From contig NZ_KE356561.1 of NCBI RefSeq assembly GCF_000415985.1, positions 853,860-917,859 of the forward strand: 64,000 nt of DNA, given 5' to 3'. This document shows, piece after piece, positions 62,128 to 64,000 of the stretch; the first letter of the stretch is position 1, and each line of letters begins with the position of its first letter. Under the pieces are notes generated by a model. It worked only from the letters and a program-made list of their open reading frames with translations. It ran no database searches and was not told the DNA's origin. The position numbers and the translations under genes were made by a program. Origin of the DNA: Haloquadratum walsbyi J07HQW2 (GTDB taxonomy: Archaea; Halobacteriota; Halobacteria; Halobacteriales; Haloferacaceae).

Positions 62128-62826
62128 TTACACGGTTTCAGTATCTGAAGAGGTCACGTCTTCGTTACCCTCTGCATGTTCGGTATCGTGGGTGCACTGA
62201 CATCCATTCTGATCAAGAAATGTTGTTGGTGACCACCGCTCACCACAGTGCTGACACGTAACCCGTAGAGCGACATCTACATTGTATGAGCCATCTGTGA
62301 CGACATCGTTTCGAACCCACTGTTCAATATTATTTGTTACAATAGCTCGGAGGCGATTTGCGAGCTTCTGGATTGATTCAAGACTTGCCTCTGGGCGATT
62401 AGTTGTTTCCTGAGACTCTCGAGATATGTCTCTATCGCGTTTGAAGTAATTATAGACTGATTGATATGATATCAAACTTGACTCGAGATTATCGATTTTA
62501 ATCCCTTTATTCTTGAGATTCTGCCGAGTCTCAGTTCGCATTCCTGCAGTGACATCATTATCAGTGAGAAGTCGACGAATATTTTCAGCCTCGCCATCAA
62601 GTAATGTGAATGAATCATCAACCGCAGCGTGAATAAGGCGATTATTTACTCGATCGGCTAAATCTCGAAGACTTTCGCGTTCATACCCATCTTCTCCAAG
62701 CCATCGAGAGACCAACTCATCACCCAAGCCTTGAAGATCATACTCATTGGCTATCCGTTTGATCTTTGATCCTTGACCGCCGCGGCGAGATGCGGATGAA
62801 TGGTTTTTTCGAATTTGCTTGCTCAT
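62128..62826 (-). CDS. RdfA-like protein (rod-determining factor A family)
   Basis: IKRIANEYDLQGLGDELVSRWLGEDGYERESLRDLADRVNNRLIHAAVDDSFTLLDGEAENIRRLLTDNDVTAGMRTETRQNLKNKGIKIDNLESSLISYQSVYNYFKRDRDIS...CQHCGERWSPTTFLDQNGCQC. Confidence 0.8.
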   Translation of the reverse strand: MSKQIRKNHSSASRRGGQGSKIKRIANEYDLQGLGDELVSRWLGEDGYERESLRDLADRVNNRLIHAAVDDSFTLLDGEAENIRRLLTDNDVTAGMRTETRQNLKNKGIKIDNLESSLISYQSVYNYFKRDRDISRESQETTNRPEASLESIQKLANRLRAIVTNNIEQWVRNDVVTDGSYNVDVALRVTCQHCGERWSPTTFLDQNGCQCTHDTEHAEGNEDVTSSDTETV

Positions 62827-63348
62827 CTTCATGAAACATATATACAACAAATAATGGGGTTGGTGTGGACATATGACCATAGTATAACATATTTTATACT
62901 AACTCGAGCTTTCACCATAATAAATAGGGACCATGATCAGATATCGGAATATTCAATTTAAGATGATTTTGATTAACTGACCTCAGGTACACCAATATGT
63001 GAATAATAACCATGTTTTCACATTGATTGTGACTTTTCTACGGCTTATCAATTGAAAATATAATTAGATCTTCTAAATATGTCCCCGAGCGTTGATTATA
63101 CCTCTTTTATCAAACTCATTTGGCGACTAAGCAAGGGTATTTGCTTCATATTTGTATAAAATAAATCTATATTAGATCATGAATCTATATTTCTTTGGAT
63201 ACAATGATACTTGATCTATTAAATTGAAAATAAAACAATATATTAGCGATAATACTAATCGGAAACTATGATTATTTAGATATTAATATCAAATGTAAAA
63301 ATATCAGTACTAGGATTTATTTATGATGTAAATCATAACAAAATTGTA

Positions 63349-64000
63349 ATGCCTGAGACTAAATTTGAGGTTGATGTTGACAAGCCCCCTGATGAACAGC
63401 CGGGTCCAAACCCATTCAATAGATGGCATCCAGATATCCCGGCAGCTGTCGAGGCAGATCCAGGCGAGACGATGCGCTTGGAGGCGCTTGACTGGACTGG
63501 TGGGCAAATAACCGATAATGACAATGCCAATGAAGTTCGCGATGTTGATCTCAGTCAGGTTCACTATTTGGCAGGTCCGGTACAGGTGAATGGTGCAGAG
63601 CCAGGGGATCTACTAAAGGTCGATTTTCACGACATGGGTCCGCTTAATAACCGATGGGAGTACGGGTTCACTGGAACGTTCTCACAGCAAAATGGTGGCG
63701 GGTTCCTGACAGATCACTTCCCGAGAGCAGCTAAGTCCATCTGGGATATCAATGGATATCAGGTGTCCTCCCGACACATTCCAGATGTGAAGTATGAAGG
63801 AAAAATCCATCCAGGCTTAGCCGGCTGTGCACCAAGTGAGGAGCTACTTGCGGCGTGGAATGAGCGTGAACAAGAGTTGATTGACAAACACGAAGCAGAC
63901 CCTGAGTCAATTCAAAATCACCCAACCGGAGAGCAAGAACCCGGAGTTGCCAACCCACCGACGCCAGAAGGAGCTTTGATGGGAGAGATGGAATCAGACA
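63349..64000 (+). CDS. Formamidase/acetamidase family protein (3' end off the window); missed by ORF track
   Basis: MPETKFEVDVDKPPDEQPGPNPFNRWHPDIPAAVEADPGETMRLEALDWTGGQI...VHYLAGPVQVNGAEPGDLLKVDFHDMGPL...HPGLAGCAPSEELL. Confidence 0.88.
   Translation, partial: MPETKFEVDVDKPPDEQPGPNPFNRWHPDIPAAVEADPGETMRLEALDWTGGQITDNDNANEVRDVDLSQVHYLAGPVQVNGAEPGDLLKVDFHDMGPLNNRWEYGFTGTFSQQNGGGFLTDHFPRAAKSIWDINGYQVSSRHIPDVKYEGKIHPGLAGCAPSEELLAAWNEREQELIDKHEADPESIQNHPTGEQEPGVANPPTPEGALMGEMESD

Noticed and set aside
1-64000. CRISPR array, tRNA or rRNA genes
   Set aside because: No regularly spaced direct repeats, no cloverleaf-type sequence and no conserved rRNA segments recognised by eye; a tRNAscan/cmsearch run would be needed to exclude them.

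Overview
The window is haloarchaeal chromosome: acidic proteome, Tat-lipobox secreted proteins, HalX response regulator, RdfA, GTP cyclohydrolase III and flap endonuclease genes. Low GC, long AT-rich intergenic gaps and many decayed IS1341/IS605-type (TnpB-only) elements suggest Haloquadratum walsbyi or a close relative; this is inference from composition, not a database match. Well-supported genes include a sugar-acid dehydratase, fen1, a DUF3179 lipoprotein plus a coupled membrane protein, a sugar ABC transporter (4 genes), two multi-domain PAS histidine kinases, a HalX response regulator, DUF5305 plus an archaeal signal peptidase I, a GTP cyclohydrolase III / Zn-dehydrogenase / PTPS / methyltransferase cluster, a sulfatase, CDGSH, ArsA-type ATPase, FeS photolyase, RNase HI, MFS and EamA transporters, an SdhA/NadB-like flavoprotein, an RdfA-like protein and a partial formamidase. 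The most notable layer is mobile-element debris: a tnpB 3' fragment, four larger frameshifted tnpB elements (two with distinct small companion ORFs, DUF2080-like and AbrB-like), a ~70 bp miniature made of fused left and right ends, several solo ends, one ~630 bp GC-rich element with palindromic termini and no ORF (PATE-like), and a CPBP protease gene split by a tnpB element. Hexanucleotide tandem expansions recur in one tnpB copy and, in-frame, in several host genes. No tRNA, rRNA or CRISPR array was recognised. All calls are by eye from translated sequence; no searches were run.
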